Below are positions 22,794 to 33,246 of a stretch of DNA of 64,000 nt, in pieces. The position numbers and the translations under genes were made by a program. Source of the DNA: Phaeodactylum tricornutum CCAP 1055/1. Lineage: Eukaryota > Bacillariophyta > Bacillariophyceae > Surirellales > Neidiaceae. The notes below the pieces were generated by a model. The model was given only the letters and a program-made list of their open reading frames with translations, searched no databases and had not been told where the DNA came from. Position 1 is the stretch's first letter. Every line of letters begins with the position of its first letter. The stretch is taken from positions 186,001 to 250,000 of the forward strand of contig NC_011679.1 of NCBI RefSeq assembly GCF_000150955.2. Reading direction: 5' to 3'.

Positions 22794-22963
22794 ACCTGGA
22801 ATGATGACTGCTTGAAGTCGTGACTAGAGAGCGACGCCTGTGTTGCCTACCTGCTTGAGCAGGATACCGACGATTGTGACAGCCTCTATCTTTGCATTGC
22901 GCTTCCGGAGTCTCAGGCTGACTGCAAATTTTCCGTCTTTACTGCTAACAGTAAGTTTGCGCT

Positions 22964-23467
22964 ATGGTCGAGACTAAATTCACAGTAGGCATGTCATGGT
23001 AAGTTCAGGAAACCCACCACATATGTCATTCTTTTTCTCGGATCAGTGTTTGAGCTCAAAGACAGCCTTTTCCATTCTGATGACAGTGAGGGATGTGCCT
23101 CGGCTATCAAGCGAATTCTTAATAAAGTTGACGGTGCGTGTAGACAAATTTTTGCAGCCTTTGCATCCGTGTGACAGCGTTCGTGTTTCTCACGTTCATA
23201 CGATTCTTGCATTTGAAACTGTAGGCGTGCATAACGTCGAAACGAACGTAGAATCCAAGACGGTCTTGGTGGACGCGGATCCGTCGATAACTCCGCAGTT
23301 TATTTTTGAAAAGCTGGAAAAGGTAAGTGTAAGGCCAAGCGTTAGCTTTCGCGATACAACAAGGATTGTGTACGCGTGCAATGTTCTATCCGTATACTCA
23401 TGCATTGTGTTTTTTAAAATTGGAGTGGGGAAAATCGAGCGGGAAGTCGGTAGAAATGGCCGAGTAA
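22964..23467 (+). CDS. Atx1/ATOX1-type copper chaperone, four small exons
   Basis: Exons 22964-22998, 23087-23133, 23225-23322 and 23426-23467 join in phase through introns of 88, 91 and 103 nt to give 73 residues, the normal size of Atx1. The protein starts MVETKFTVGMSCEGC: M10-x-C12-x-x-C15 is the copper(I) site of heavy-metal-associated domains. It continues with IKRILNKVDGVHNVETN, VLVDADPS and IFEKLEKWGKSSGKS, ending MAE. Each element matches an HMA domain and every junction is GT-AG. The role is delivery of Cu(I) to a P-type copper ATPase in the secretory pathway. No exon is long enough to stand out as an ORF, so the gene is easily missed; its third exon lies inside a longer intron-retaining frame. 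Confidence 0.88.
23081..23089 (+). promoter_or_regulatory. TGACAGTGA motif across a 3' splice site
   Basis: The motif spans the end of intron 1 of the copper chaperone (tgacag|TGAG), so here it partly coincides with the acceptor and the first exon-2 bases. Confidence 0.25.
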
Positions 23468-24339
23468 GACTGTTTGTTTCAGCACGGTTCGTGTATCATG
23501 GATGATTCAATCCTTCGTACTTGAAGAAAAGGTGCTCTAAGGGATTCCATAGGCTGCGCCAGTAGGTCATATGGATGCCAACAACGTCAACAACGGTTGC
23601 TTGCATATTTTGACAGTGAGTTCGTTATTTTTTTGTGTCGTCCCAGATTTGACAGTGAGGGGGAATCCATGCTTTGTCGGAGGAGAGACGTTTGATGGAA
23701 GGCTATTATTTCTTACTATTAGCGACAACTTCTTACTCTCTTCTCTACCGATACTTGATCGTAACTGTCATTTTTATTTTCTCAATGTTTTCTTTGGGAA
23801 ACGTGCTTCTTTGGGGAAAGATAGTTTCGTTCTCAGGCTAGCGCACTCTTAGTGGTTCTCTTCCATTCGCAGATACAGGATGCCGTAAAACTAGGAAGAG
23901 GGGTTTTGCCACCACGTGGAACGTCTTTACAACTCTAGATCCGCTATCAGGAAATCGTACCACCTACGTACCACGTATCCTCCCGGTACCCAATGCGACT
24001 GCGAAGGCACTACCTAATGTGATACATTGTATTTGCCTGAACTCGATCTTCACTGTATCCGGGTTTTTATCGGACACGCAGTGGGCAGACGCTGCTTGAC
24101 GCTCTCGCGTTTCGACTGTGACCGCGCAGGTTGTGTGTGTCCAGCCGATTGGTTTGGTTGGTATTTGCGTTGCGCGGTGTTTACAGTCACCGTCAGGTTA
24201 AGGTTACGTACGGTAGGGGTAAAAGGGGACAACGACGGTCATCGTTCACTGTCGAATCCTCGCGACACGTTGGGTGTTGATCCTCCTCCACTGTTACTAC
24301 AGTAACTAATTAGTTGACTCTTGAAAAGACTACTTTTCC
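23468..24339 (+). other. Intergenic region between the copper chaperone and Sec24
   Basis: No gene recognised. TGACAGTGA occurs twice, at 23611-23619 and 23650-23658, 30 bp apart and 680-730 bp before the Sec24 ATG. A 93-codon frame at 23574-23852 has no family features. Confidence 0.4.
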
Positions 24340-27300
24340 ATGTCGAGCTTTCCACCTCCTCCCAATCCCAACGGCAGTCGCTTTCCACCTCCGGCGGGAG
24401 GTGGAGTTGGAAGCAGCGGCAGTCGCTTTCCCCCGCCTCCCGGACCTCACCAGGCGCCGCCCCCGCCGTCGGGGTCGCACACGGCACCGCTCCACGCGGG
24501 AATGCGGGGTCTCTCCGTAAACGGACCTCCGCCTCCGGGAGGAATACCGGTACAAGCGTAAGTAAGGCCTTGCGTAGGAACGATTGCCTGTATTCTAGTG
24601 TGCGCCTTGCGAGAGTGTCTGCTATTGCTACGATCCAACGCTTCCGACAATGACAATGAAGCGCTTGCGAATCGTATACGAGTCATGTATTCCACCTCTT
24701 TATCTGAACGGCACTCATCCCGTTCGTCTGTTTGTTCCAGCGCGCCTCCTGGTGCCCCCGGCATGTTTCGACCTCCCCCCATCGCTCCCGGAAGCGGCGG
24801 GCCGAGTCCGGGAATGTTCCAACCTCCGCAAGCCAGTGGGATGGGATCGGCACCCGGAATGTTTCAACCACAACCCAATGTCGGCTTTGCGGCGCCACCG
24901 CCTCCAGGTATGACGGGTACTGGTCCACCGGGCACGATGCCCATGCAGCCGCAGCCGCCTCCACCCGGCGGTCATTCCGGTTTCTACCAAGCACCACCCG
25001 CGCCGCAACCCATGGACCGTCCCGCCGCGTCTGCGGTCCCTGCTGGCATGGCCACGGGCATGGCGACAGCCGGACAAGTCTACAACGAAAACGTCGACCT
25101 CAGCATCAAGATTCCCGAACGACTCTTTCGCTTTTCGGCGAGCAAGATTCCACAGACGGCGGCTCAGGCAGGATCTTCCAAGATTCCCTTTGGAGGGGTC
25201 CTTCGGCCGTTGGCGCCCACAGGGCCCAACGACGAAGAAATAGATACCGTGCAGCCCGGAAACGCTGGAATTGTGCGTTGCAAACGCTGTCGTACCTACA
25301 TTAACGCCTTTGTCTCCTGGTTGGATCAGGGAAAACGCTGGCGGTGCAACATTTGTGCGCAAATGAACGACTGTCCCTCGGCATACTTTTGTCACCTCGA
25401 CGAACAAGGATTCCGTCGCGACCGGTTTGACCGCCCCGAACTCAGCAAGGGCGTTGCGGAATTTTTGGCTCCCGCCGAGTACATGGTACGCCCACCGCAG
25501 GAACCCACATATTTCTTTGTCGTGGACGTGAGCGCCACCGCTGTCCGCAGCGGCATGTTGGAAAGCGTAGCGGCCGGCATCAAGGCGAGTCTCGATGATT
25601 TGCCCGGGCGGGGTCGTACCAAAATCGGTTTCATTACCTTTGACAGCACGGTGCACTACTTCAATCTAGCCGCCGATCTCTCCAGTCCGCAGATGTTAGT
25701 CGTGTCGGATCTCAAGGAGCTCTTTGTCCCGCTCCCGGACAATCTATTGGTCAATTTGAAGGAATCGCGGGCGGTGGTGGAAACATTTCTTGATAACTTG
25801 CCCGAAATGTTTGCCAAAAATCCGGTTGTGTCGCAGTCCTGTCTGGGACCGGCTCTCAAGGCCGCCTTTACTGTCATGAAACAGATTGGAGGAAAGATGT
25901 GCGTCTTTCAATCCATCATGCCAAATTTGGGCGACGGCGCCTTGAAACCCAGAGAACAGCCCGGTATCATGGGAACGCCGAACGAAGTCAAGCTACTAAA
26001 GTCTGATGTTTCGTGGTACAAAGACACCGCCATCGAATTTAGTCGTCAACAAATCAGTGTCGATATGTTCCTGTTTCCCTATCAGTACATGGATCTGGCA
26101 GCTCTCGGCGAACTTCCAAAGTACACCTCCGGTTCCTTGTACTCGTACGTAAACTTCCAACGCGCCCGCGATGCTCGCCGCTTCGAAGAGCAACTCAACA
26201 AGACATTGGTACAAACAACCGCCTTCGAAGCGGTAATGCGCATTCGTTGTACCAAAGGCATCCGAATAACCAACGTTTACGGAAATTTTTACATTCGGGG
26301 CACGGATCTCTTGGCGTTGCCCAACTGCAATACCGATTCAGTCTTTGCGTTCGACCTGGCCCACGACGAGCAAACCGTGACGTCGAAATACGTAACGATC
26401 CAGGCGGCCTTGCTCTACACCAGCAGCGACGGCGAACGCCGCATACGGGTCATGACGCAAGCTCTGCCGGTCACGTCGTTGATGTCGGAAGTCATTGCTT
26501 CCGTCGACTGTGATGCCTGTTGTGCATTACTTGCCAAACAGGCTTTGGAAGTTTCACTCAAGTCCAGTCTAGACAACGCCCGCATGAAGCTCCAACAAGT
26601 ATGTGTTGAAATGATCAAAACAGCCAAGTCGGGCGATAAACGCACGGTCTCGGGATACGCTGCACCGCCACCTCCCGGACACTACATTGCTAGCAGTGAT
26701 GAAGACAAGCCCATTCCGGAGCATCTCGCACTACTACCGCTTTACACTTTGGCTACGATGAAGAACGTGGCCTTTCGAGGTGGGACGGATGTTCACCCCG
26801 ACGAGCGTGTTCAAGCCCGTGATTTGCTAAACGGGATGTGGGTGGAGGACTCGAAGCACTTTATATATCCGCGAATGTTCACTATTCATGACATGGGCGA
26901 TAATGTAGGTTATACCTCCGAAGAAGAACCAGGAAACGAAAGTCCCAGTGAGCTGACGGCCGGTCGCGAGCAAATTGTTCTCCCGCCCGTCGTGAATCTG
27001 AGTATCGAGAATTTGACTAGCAACGGCGTTTATCTGTTGGACAATGGCGTTGACATGTACCTTTGGGTAGGGCGTACTGCTGATCTTAATGTCGTTGGTT
27101 CACTTTTTGGAGTCCATTCCTTGGACGACATCGATCCGAATCAGGTAAGTCGGTGAAGTCTGTCTCAACGATGAACTCTTTTCCCTACCAATATATATAT
27201 TTATATTTATATATTGGTATCTGATTTTGTTTTGCTTGACACAGATTGAAGTGCAGACGAGCGGAGATTCTTTTGCATCCCGATTTGGAGCCGTTGTCAA

Positions 27301-28015
27301 TGCGCTACGAGATGATCCAGCCGACACTCTTTTCATCGGTCCCAAAATTAATGTGGTCCGTGAAGGAGATGATTTTATGGAGGCTCGTTTCTTTTGGTTT
27401 ATGATAGAGGACCGAGCTTCGTTCCAGGGAGGGACTCGCAGTTATGCCGAATTTATGGAGTTTGTGAAAAATCCCAACGCTTCCTCAGGTACATCCGGAC
27501 CTGGTGGCCCTTCCTACGGCGGGCCGCCAAGCCAACAAGGTCGTTCGATGGCTCCACCGCAGCCTGGCATGGGAGGGGGTCCACCTCCACCCGGAATGGG
27601 AGGACCCCCTGCGCCCACTCCAGGAATGGGAAGAGCACCTCCACCGTCGGTGTCTGGGCCTCCACATCCTCCTGCTCCATCTAGTTACGGAGGAGGCCCA
27701 TCCCATGGGAATGCGGGACAACCGCCTGGTCCACCAATGCCTGTCTCTTCGCATATGGCTGGCCCACCTAGAAGTGGACCCCCAGTGAGTAATGCTCCAC
27801 CGTCGCAAGGCCATGGAAGTTCCGGCAGCTACGGCGCACCTCCGCCACCTGGACCGCCACAACGTCCTCCATCTAGTGGTGGATTCGGCGGCCCACCGCC
27901 CCCTCCCGGACGTGCAATCCCCAGACAAGCACCACCGCAACAGTCGGGCCCTCCCCCTCCGCCTCGTGGTAGCATGCCTCCACCTCCGCCGCCCGCTGCA
28001 AGTCATGGTCGATAA
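24340..28015 (+). CDS. COPII coat protein Sec24 with Pro/Gly-rich tails at both ends
   Basis: Exons 24340-24557, 24741-27144 and 27245-28015 join in phase to 1130 residues. Sec24 forms the inner COPII coat with Sec23 and selects cargo at the ER. The N-terminal 190 residues are Pro/Gly/Met-rich (GMFQPP, PPPPG). A C4 zinc finger follows at C253, C256, C275 and C278 (CKRC...CNIC), then the trunk (YFFVVDVSATAVRSG, IGFITFDSTVHYF), beta-sandwich, helical and gelsolin-like (VDMYLWVGR) parts. The canonical protein should end near residue 950 (MEFVKNPNAS), but about 175 more residues of PPPPG/GGPP repeats follow. Whether that tail binds Sec23/Sec31 or SH3/WW partners is unknown. Base use in the tail is GC-rich but keeps the frame. 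Confidence 0.93.
27186..27219 (+). repeat. AT-rich hairpin inside Sec24 intron 2
   Basis: Perfect 12-bp inverted arms (taccaatatata and tatatattggta) around a 10-nt AT loop, within the 100-nt intron 27145-27244. A folded stem would bring the splice sites closer together. Confidence 0.7.
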
Positions 28016-28150
28016 AGATTTGAGTTCTCATCACATCAACAAAGCAAATAAAGGTGTCTAATTCACGCTTTAACTGCTTTTAGTGTTTCTTACAGGTTAG
28101 TGCCTGAAATACTTTTCATTAAAACGAGTTTGATTCGTATTGCTATTACT

Positions 28151-29434
28151 TTATCCGGTGAAGACGTGGGGGACAATTGCAATTGGCTCATGGTCATTTC
28201 CATCGTATTGAATATCCATGGGGCGACCATCCATGTCAAGACTCATGCGACCTGCCTCCAAAATGGCGGTCCCCTGCATCGTTGTATGCACCGTCGCTAA
28301 AGAGCCGTCATCAAAGTCTCTTGGCTGGGCCGTTCCCGCATTGACCGCGCAACAAGCGTCAATAAAGTTTTCGAAACTTCGCACACCGTAGCTTCCTTGC
28401 CCGGAAAACATGCCATTGGTTGGCGTGTATTTCATAAACAGCGGATTCACCGAAGCAAAGCCAGCGGCGTCTGTCGCGACGGTACACCCGCGGTGTGCCT
28501 GGTCGACGTTGATCTCACCGGACGAACCCATATAAAAGAATCGCTGTTGCGAATGAACGTCGCTCTTGGGTGCGGCCCAAGAAGACGTGTAGACGGCACA
28601 ACCCAGCGTCTTCTGATCATTGAGATTTTCCCACTGAACTGTCAATGTAATCGAGTCTTCAGTGTTCATGCTGCGCGATTGGGCGACTCCGGACGAGCCA
28701 GTTGCCGTCACGCGTACGGGGCGTGCCATTCCAGCCAAAGTCCACTCTGACCAGTCTACATGGTGTGAATTGAGATAGTAGGAAATATCGGACGATTTTC
28801 CTGCCCACGCTTTAAAAGTTTCGAGCTGATGCTTGGGCTGTGACATGTATGCATACATGTACTGAAAATCGCCGAGATTGGAACGTGCGCGGTCTCTGGC
28901 ATCAGCGTAAAAAGGATCCAAACGCTTGTGTACTTCGACTCCTACCAACACATTGTTTTCGTGCGCCAAGGCTGCCAACTTTTGGTGATCTGCCAAGGTC
29001 TGCACTATGGGCTTGGTTACCATAACATGCATACCACGTTGGATACAATTCATTGCGATCGCAAAATGCGTGTCGTCCGGAGTAAAGATGATCGCCACAT
29101 CTCCGGGGTAAAAAGCCTTGGCGGCGACTTCGTAAGCAAGCGGATCCACAACCGTATCTTCGGGAAAGGTCTCACATGTCAAATCCATATCGTTGTAGAC
29201 ATCCCCAATATTCTTTTGCATGTGGGAACGGATGCCAGCAAATTTCTTCCCGTTGACACCACACATGCCCACACGGCTAACCTTATTCCGACGACGGAGA
29301 TCGAACATCGTCAAGGCAACGACGCCCGCGCCTTTGTCCGAATCTGCCGCGCCTCCACCAACATATCCCGTCGTGTACTCGCCAGTACCCACCATGAGGA
29401 CGTTAACTTTTGTAGTGGATTCACTCTCAACCAT
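28151..29434 (-). CDS. Gfo/Idh/MocA oxidoreductase, D-galacturonate-reductase-like
   Basis: Single exon, 427 residues from the first ATG ([11 protein letters not shown]). The frame stays open for at least 33 more codons upstream without an ATG (it includes [16 protein letters not shown], which resembles a mitochondrial presequence), so an upstream exon or non-AUG start cannot be excluded. The Rossmann loop is [15 protein letters not shown], followed by [22 protein letters not shown] (the family's E/T-K-P lysine) and [14 protein letters not shown]. The [12 protein letters not shown] loop and the YLNSHH block are those of fungal GaaA-type D-galacturonate reductases, which make L-galactonate with NAD(P)H. 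In algae and Euglena such an activity can feed ascorbate synthesis. Reaction assigned by family resemblance only. Confidence 0.75.
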   Translation of the reverse strand: MVESESTTKVNVLMVGTGEYTTGYVGGGAADSDKGAGVVALTMFDLRRRNKVSRVGMCGVNGKKFAGIRSHMQKNIGDVYNDMDLTCETFPEDTVVDPLAYEVAAKAFYPGDVAIIFTPDDTHFAIAMNCIQRGMHVMVTKPIVQTLADHQKLAALAHENNVLVGVEVHKRLDPFYADARDRARSNLGDFQYMYAYMSQPKHQLETFKAWAGKSSDISYYLNSHHVDWSEWTLAGMARPVRVTATGSSGVAQSRSMNTEDSITLTVQWENLNDQKTLGCAVYTSSWAAPKSDVHSQQRFFYMGSSGEINVDQAHRGCTVATDAAGFASVNPLFMKYTPTNGMFSGQGSYGVRSFENFIDACCAVNAGTAQPRDFDDGSLATVHTTMQGTAILEAGRMSLDMDGRPMDIQYDGNDHEPIAIVPHVFTG

Positions 29435-30082
29435 GTTAGAAGAGCTCGACGTAAGATGACGAAACGTTTTTGTCGTGGAGATCCTGGACAAAGTAATCTT
29501 CGATAGGAGTAGAAGTGACGAAGCTGGTTTCACAAGACAATGGATGTCGTGAGTCTTCTGACTTGCGTCGGTGGCGTGTGGATGATGATGTTAATGGTGA
29601 ATCGGAAAGTCGATAAACGTATAAATATTTGGGTTTTGATGTCGGTCTACTGCGTCATGATCTCGTCATCACCGCTAACTGTAAGGGTTCGGCGCAATGA
29701 CTAACATTTTGGCAAATAGACTATGACACCTTTTCCCTCCAAAGTACCCAGCGGTCCATCCTTGTGCTAACGTTTGTGACCGCACTAGAGAGATCTATTC
29801 CGTCAAACAATAGCCTCACGGACGTGTCACGTTTACTCTAGAGCATTCGAGGTTTTGTTGCCTAGCCTGCATGATCTAACCTGCAAGAAACCACGGCTTT
29901 AATATTCACAGTCAAAAGCTTTGTTCTGGCTTGACTGTGAATCGAAATACGTCTGCTGTGCTTTTGTTTTCTGGCGTTTTCTACACAATAGACAAAACCC
30001 AACAAGGCGAGAGTCCTTTGGCTGCCAGCATAATCCATCCAAACGGGGCGAATGAATGTACAGAGAAGTAGCGTAGCTCAGC
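29435..30082 (+). other. Divergent promoter region
   Basis: No ORF of note. It contains the inverted motif pair at 29906-29940 and the unopened upstream part of the reductase frame. Confidence 0.4.
29906..29940 (+). promoter_or_regulatory. Inverted pair of TGACTGTGA motifs
   Basis: TCACAGTCA at 29906-29914 faces TGACTGTGA at 29932-29940 across 17 bp, 143-177 bp before the hydrolase ATG at 30083. The pair could form a 9-bp stem or bind a dimer. Confidence 0.4.
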
Positions 30083-30937
30083 ATGCAGCCGAGCGCGAAG
30101 TTTGGCCGAACGCTGCAATTCTTGGCTTGTCTTGCTTGTTCCCGAATAGCAGCATTTTCATTGCATCCAACCGCCGCTGCGCAACTCCTACGATTTACCA
30201 CGGCTGTCTCGCTTGCTGCTGATCCTAACGAACAAATGCCCGCATCGAACGACTCGTCTTCGATACGCTCTTCTCCCGTTACGAACACCACGATTATTCG
30301 TGTTCTCGCGTTGCATGGAAGTGAAGGAAACGGCGCCAGTTTTGCCCAAACGCTGAAAGTGTGGCGAGAGTCACTACTCCAAGAGGTTGCCATCGATTTT
30401 CAAGTGTCTTCCTTTGACGCACCGGTTCCCAAAGGACATGGTTACGCTTGGTGGGCTATGCCACCCCATGTGCGGTCATTCAATGCAACAAGCTATGAGC
30501 ATTTCGATACAAGTTGTGCCGCCGTCTTGCAGCATATCAACAACATCAGGCCACATGTGATCCTCGGGCATTCACAAGGAGCCATTCTTATCACCGCCTT
30601 GTTGGCACTCAACCAAATTCGACCGCACCCGCCTCTGGGATACATACTAAATGGAGTCGCTTGGCCAAATCCATACACGGACGAAATGGAGGCTTTACGT
30701 GTCGACAGGGGCTCTTCGGCCACAACAATACCCAAAGTCCTGTTAATTGTCGGAGAGCGAGACAAGATGAATGCTCCCGACCAGACAGCTCGAGTCGGCA
30801 ACACACTGCAACAGGCTGGTATGAATATTACAATTATATCACACCCAGCTGGCCACGCGGTTCCCGTCCAAGATTCTACTGTCAATAAAGCTCTAGCCGA
30901 ATGGTTGACTTCCAGTGTCGACCGATTAATCAATTAA
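30083..30937 (+). CDS. FSH1/OVCA2-type serine hydrolase, probably plastid-targeted
   Basis: Single exon, 284 residues. The N-terminus is a signal peptide (LQFLACLACS) ending IAA-FSLHP, close to the diatom ASAFAP junction. The alpha/beta-hydrolase core starts at IIRVLALHGSEGNG (family marks LHGxxxN), with the nucleophile elbow GHSQG (S164), acid D227 in VGERDKM and H258 in HPAGHAVP. GHGYAWWAM is also typical of FSH1 (family serine hydrolase) proteins. Yeast FSH enzymes act on esters or thioesters; the substrate here is unknown. The catalytic triad is complete. Confidence 0.85.
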   Translation: MQPSAKFGRTLQFLACLACSRIAAFSLHPTAAAQLLRFTTAVSLAADPNEQMPASNDSSSIRSSPVTNTTIIRVLALHGSEGNGASFAQTLKVWRESLLQEVAIDFQVSSFDAPVPKGHGYAWWAMPPHVRSFNATSYEHFDTSCAAVLQHINNIRPHVILGHSQGAILITALLALNQIRPHPPLGYILNGVAWPNPYTDEMEALRVDRGSSATTIPKVLLIVGERDKMNAPDQTARVGNTLQQAGMNITIISHPAGHAVPVQDSTVNKALAEWLTSSVDRLIN

Positions 30938-31401
30938 ACAGCTTTTCTCAACAGAGACGTCGCACGACTAGGATAAGTCTCTGGCTTAACCTAGGATTGT
31001 CATAAAGGTCATATCTAACCAGTAGACCTTTAATACAAGGCGGCTTTGGTGCTTTGATTGGCAAACTTGAGACATATGAGTGAATCGTCGAAAATACTCT
31101 TCAGCGCTTCGACGATAACTCTCTGATGAGAAAGCCTTATGTCAACGATGGGTTTCTAACGTGGAACAGCTAAAGGGAGCAAAACTCTAGAAGCTTTTTC
31201 ACAGTAGACGATCAAGGACTCACAAGCAGTGAGCGGTAATGCCAAAGGGAGAGTCGAGGTCATCTTTTTTGTGGCATTGACGGGAATCCATCTACTCTTT
31301 ATCGCTTCGACTTACTCGAGGGATGCCGTCGAAGAGTACAATCAGTCGAACCTGATTTTAGACGATTATATTGCCTCCATACTTTTCAAACTTCCTTCAT
31401 C
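30938..31401 (+). other. Intergenic region before Vps45
   Basis: 464 bp with no coding signal and no clear motif beyond short A/T-rich tracts; presumably the hydrolase 3' end and Vps45 promoter. Confidence 0.4.
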
Positions 31402-33162
31402 ATGAGTAGCAGCAACCACAGCTTGGATGGCATCGCAGCGATCCGGCAATACGTTGACCGGATCGTGCATGGCGACGAAAAATGCCGTGGAAGCATGAAA
31501 GTTTTGTTGCTAGATGCCGTGACGACGCAGGTTGTATCGTCAGTATATTCACAAACGGAAATACTCAATCAACAAGTGTATCTTGTTTCGCGGCTGGATG
31601 AGACAGGAAGCCATACAAACGGGTCTGCATCTGTTTCGAAAAGTCATCTCAAGGCCGTCGTTTTTTGCCGGCCTACACAAAACAATGTGAATTTGATCGC
31701 TAAAGAACTCAGCCAACGCCCACGATTTTTGGAGTACCACATCTTTTTTTCGGGAATTCTTCCCTCCGGACTCGTACGCGTGCTAGCTGAAAGCGATAGA
31801 ACCGAACGAGTTCGGCAGGTAAAAGAGATTTACGCCGATTTTTTACCCGTAAATGAAGATCTAACGAGTCTACAATGTCGCAACACACTCGCTATGACGG
31901 TCGCTGCCGGAACATCCTGGGCACCGAAGTATGCGGCACAATACGAGCGCAACATACAAGGACTCCAGTCCATGCTGCTGGCTTTGAAACGACAGCCGAG
32001 TTGTATCCGTTACGCGGGGCATTCGGCATGCGCCGAAGAGCTAGCGAAAGATATGCACGATGCGATTCAAGCTGATGAAATTTTCCACTTTCGAAGAAGT
32101 AATGCTGGTGGTTTGCTGCTTTTAGTGTTGGATCGTCGAGACGACCCTGTTACGCCACTGCTTAGCCAGTGGACTTATCAGGCGATGGTACATGAGTTGT
32201 TGGGTCTCAACAATCACCGTGTCATTCTTCGCGGAGCTCCCAACGTAACCAAAGATCTCGAGGAAGTAGTTTTAGCTGCATCGCAGGACGATTTTTTTCA
32301 TAGAAACCGCCATAGCAATTTTGGAGAACTGGGCGAAGCCATTCAAAAACTTTTGAAGGAATACCAAAGTCAGACGGCAAATCAAAGCTCGGCAAGTCTC
32401 AATACAATTGAAGATATGCAGAATTTTATGGATAAGTTTCCGGAACTGCGCTCTCGATCACACAATGTGTCGAAACACGTGGCCATTATGGGTGAACTAG
32501 CTCGCCTAGTCGAAGTTTGCTCGCTGATGGATGTGTCGCAGTTCGAACAAGAGTTGGCGTGTTCTGATGATCATAATACCCACTGGCGAGAGCTCATGGA
32601 CAAGTTAGGGAGCAATGCGGTAAAAGTCCCGGACAAGCTGAGGTTGGGACTGCTCTATGCCTTGCGCTACGAAACATCAGCTAATATACACATGGTACAG
32701 TCAGCGATGGGTAAAGGCGGTGTACCGCAGGATATGGTGGATCTTGTGAATGTTATGCTACGATACGGTGGGGCAAAGTCAAGAGGACCAGGTTTATTCG
32801 GAAACCACGATTTAATGAGCAAAATGACCAAGAATTTCATGACAAGTGTACAAGGCGTCGAGAACGTGTATGCGCAGCATGTTCCTCTTATCATGGACAC
32901 TGTCCAAACAGTTATGAAGGGCAAGTTAGCGGCGAGGACTCATCCTATTGTCCCTGGGTCTTGTACAACTCGACTACATGGTGATACAGTCGTTCCAGAA
33001 GAAATTATTATTTTTATGGTGGGTGGTGTAACCTATGAAGAAGGGACCAAGATTGCCGAGTTCAACATACAAATGAAAGGACGTGTTCATGTGATTCTCG
33101 GAGGTAGCACGGTGCACAACAGCACCAGCTTTCTGGACGAACTCAGGTCCACATCGCTATAG
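31402..33162 (+). CDS. VPS45: Sec1/Munc18 protein Vps45
   Basis: Single exon, 586 residues, normal for SM proteins. It begins with MKVLLLDAVTTQVVSSVYSQTEILNQQVYLV after a short N-terminal helix, then VLDRRDDPVTPLLSQWTYQAMVHELLG (the SM signature) and ends with FMVGGVTYEEGTKIAEFN and VILGGSTVHNSTSFL, the pattern of the Vps45 branch. Vps45 binds Tlg2/syntaxin-16-type SNAREs and promotes fusion at endosomes and the trans-Golgi. Together with AP-1 gamma and Sec24 it is one of several traffic genes in this window. The stop lies 84 bp from the converging lipocalin-like gene. Confidence 0.92.
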   Translation: MSSSNHSLDGIAAIRQYVDRIVHGDEKCRGSMKVLLLDAVTTQVVSSVYSQTEILNQQVYLVSRLDETGSHTNGSASVSKSHLKAVVFCRPTQNNVNLIAKELSQRPRFLEYHIFFSGILPSGLVRVLAESDRTERVRQVKEIYADFLPVNEDLTSLQCRNTLAMTVAAGTSWAPKYAAQYERNIQGLQSMLLALKRQPSCIRYAGHSACAEELAKDMHDAIQADEIFHFRRSNAGGLLLLVLDRRDDPVTPLLSQWTYQAMVHELLGLNNHRVILRGAPNVTKDLEEVVLAASQDDFFHRNRHSNFGELGEAIQKLLKEYQSQTANQSSASLNTIEDMQNFMDKFPELRSRSHNVSKHVAIMGELARLVEVCSLMDVSQFEQELACSDDHNTHWRELMDKLGSNAVKVPDKLRLGLLYALRYETSANIHMVQSAMGKGGVPQDMVDLVNVMLRYGGAKSRGPGLFGNHDLMSKMTKNFMTSVQGVENVYAQHVPLIMDTVQTVMKGKLAARTHPIVPGSCTTRLHGDTVVPEEIIIFMVGGVTYEEGTKIAEFNIQMKGRVHVILGGSTVHNSTSFLDELRSTSL

Positions 33163-33246
33163 GTCAACATTTTAGCAAACAATCATTAGACAGCTGGATT
33201 GAATAGATCTAAAGGCACACTTCGTCATAGGAATTACTAAACACGT

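Larger units (their letters stand above)
21333..22963 (+). other. 1.6-kb sparse region
   Basis: No firm gene. It holds one weak minus-strand ORF (22214-21930) and the upstream region of the copper chaperone. A perfect TTGGG/CCCAA T-arm-like hairpin at 21788-21804 has no matching acceptor stem, so no tRNA is called. Confidence 0.4.

Noticed and set aside
27485-28006. Minus-strand frame across the Sec24 tail (Arg/Trp/Ser-rich)
   Set aside because: Antisense shadow of the GC-rich Pro/Gly repeat coding sequence.
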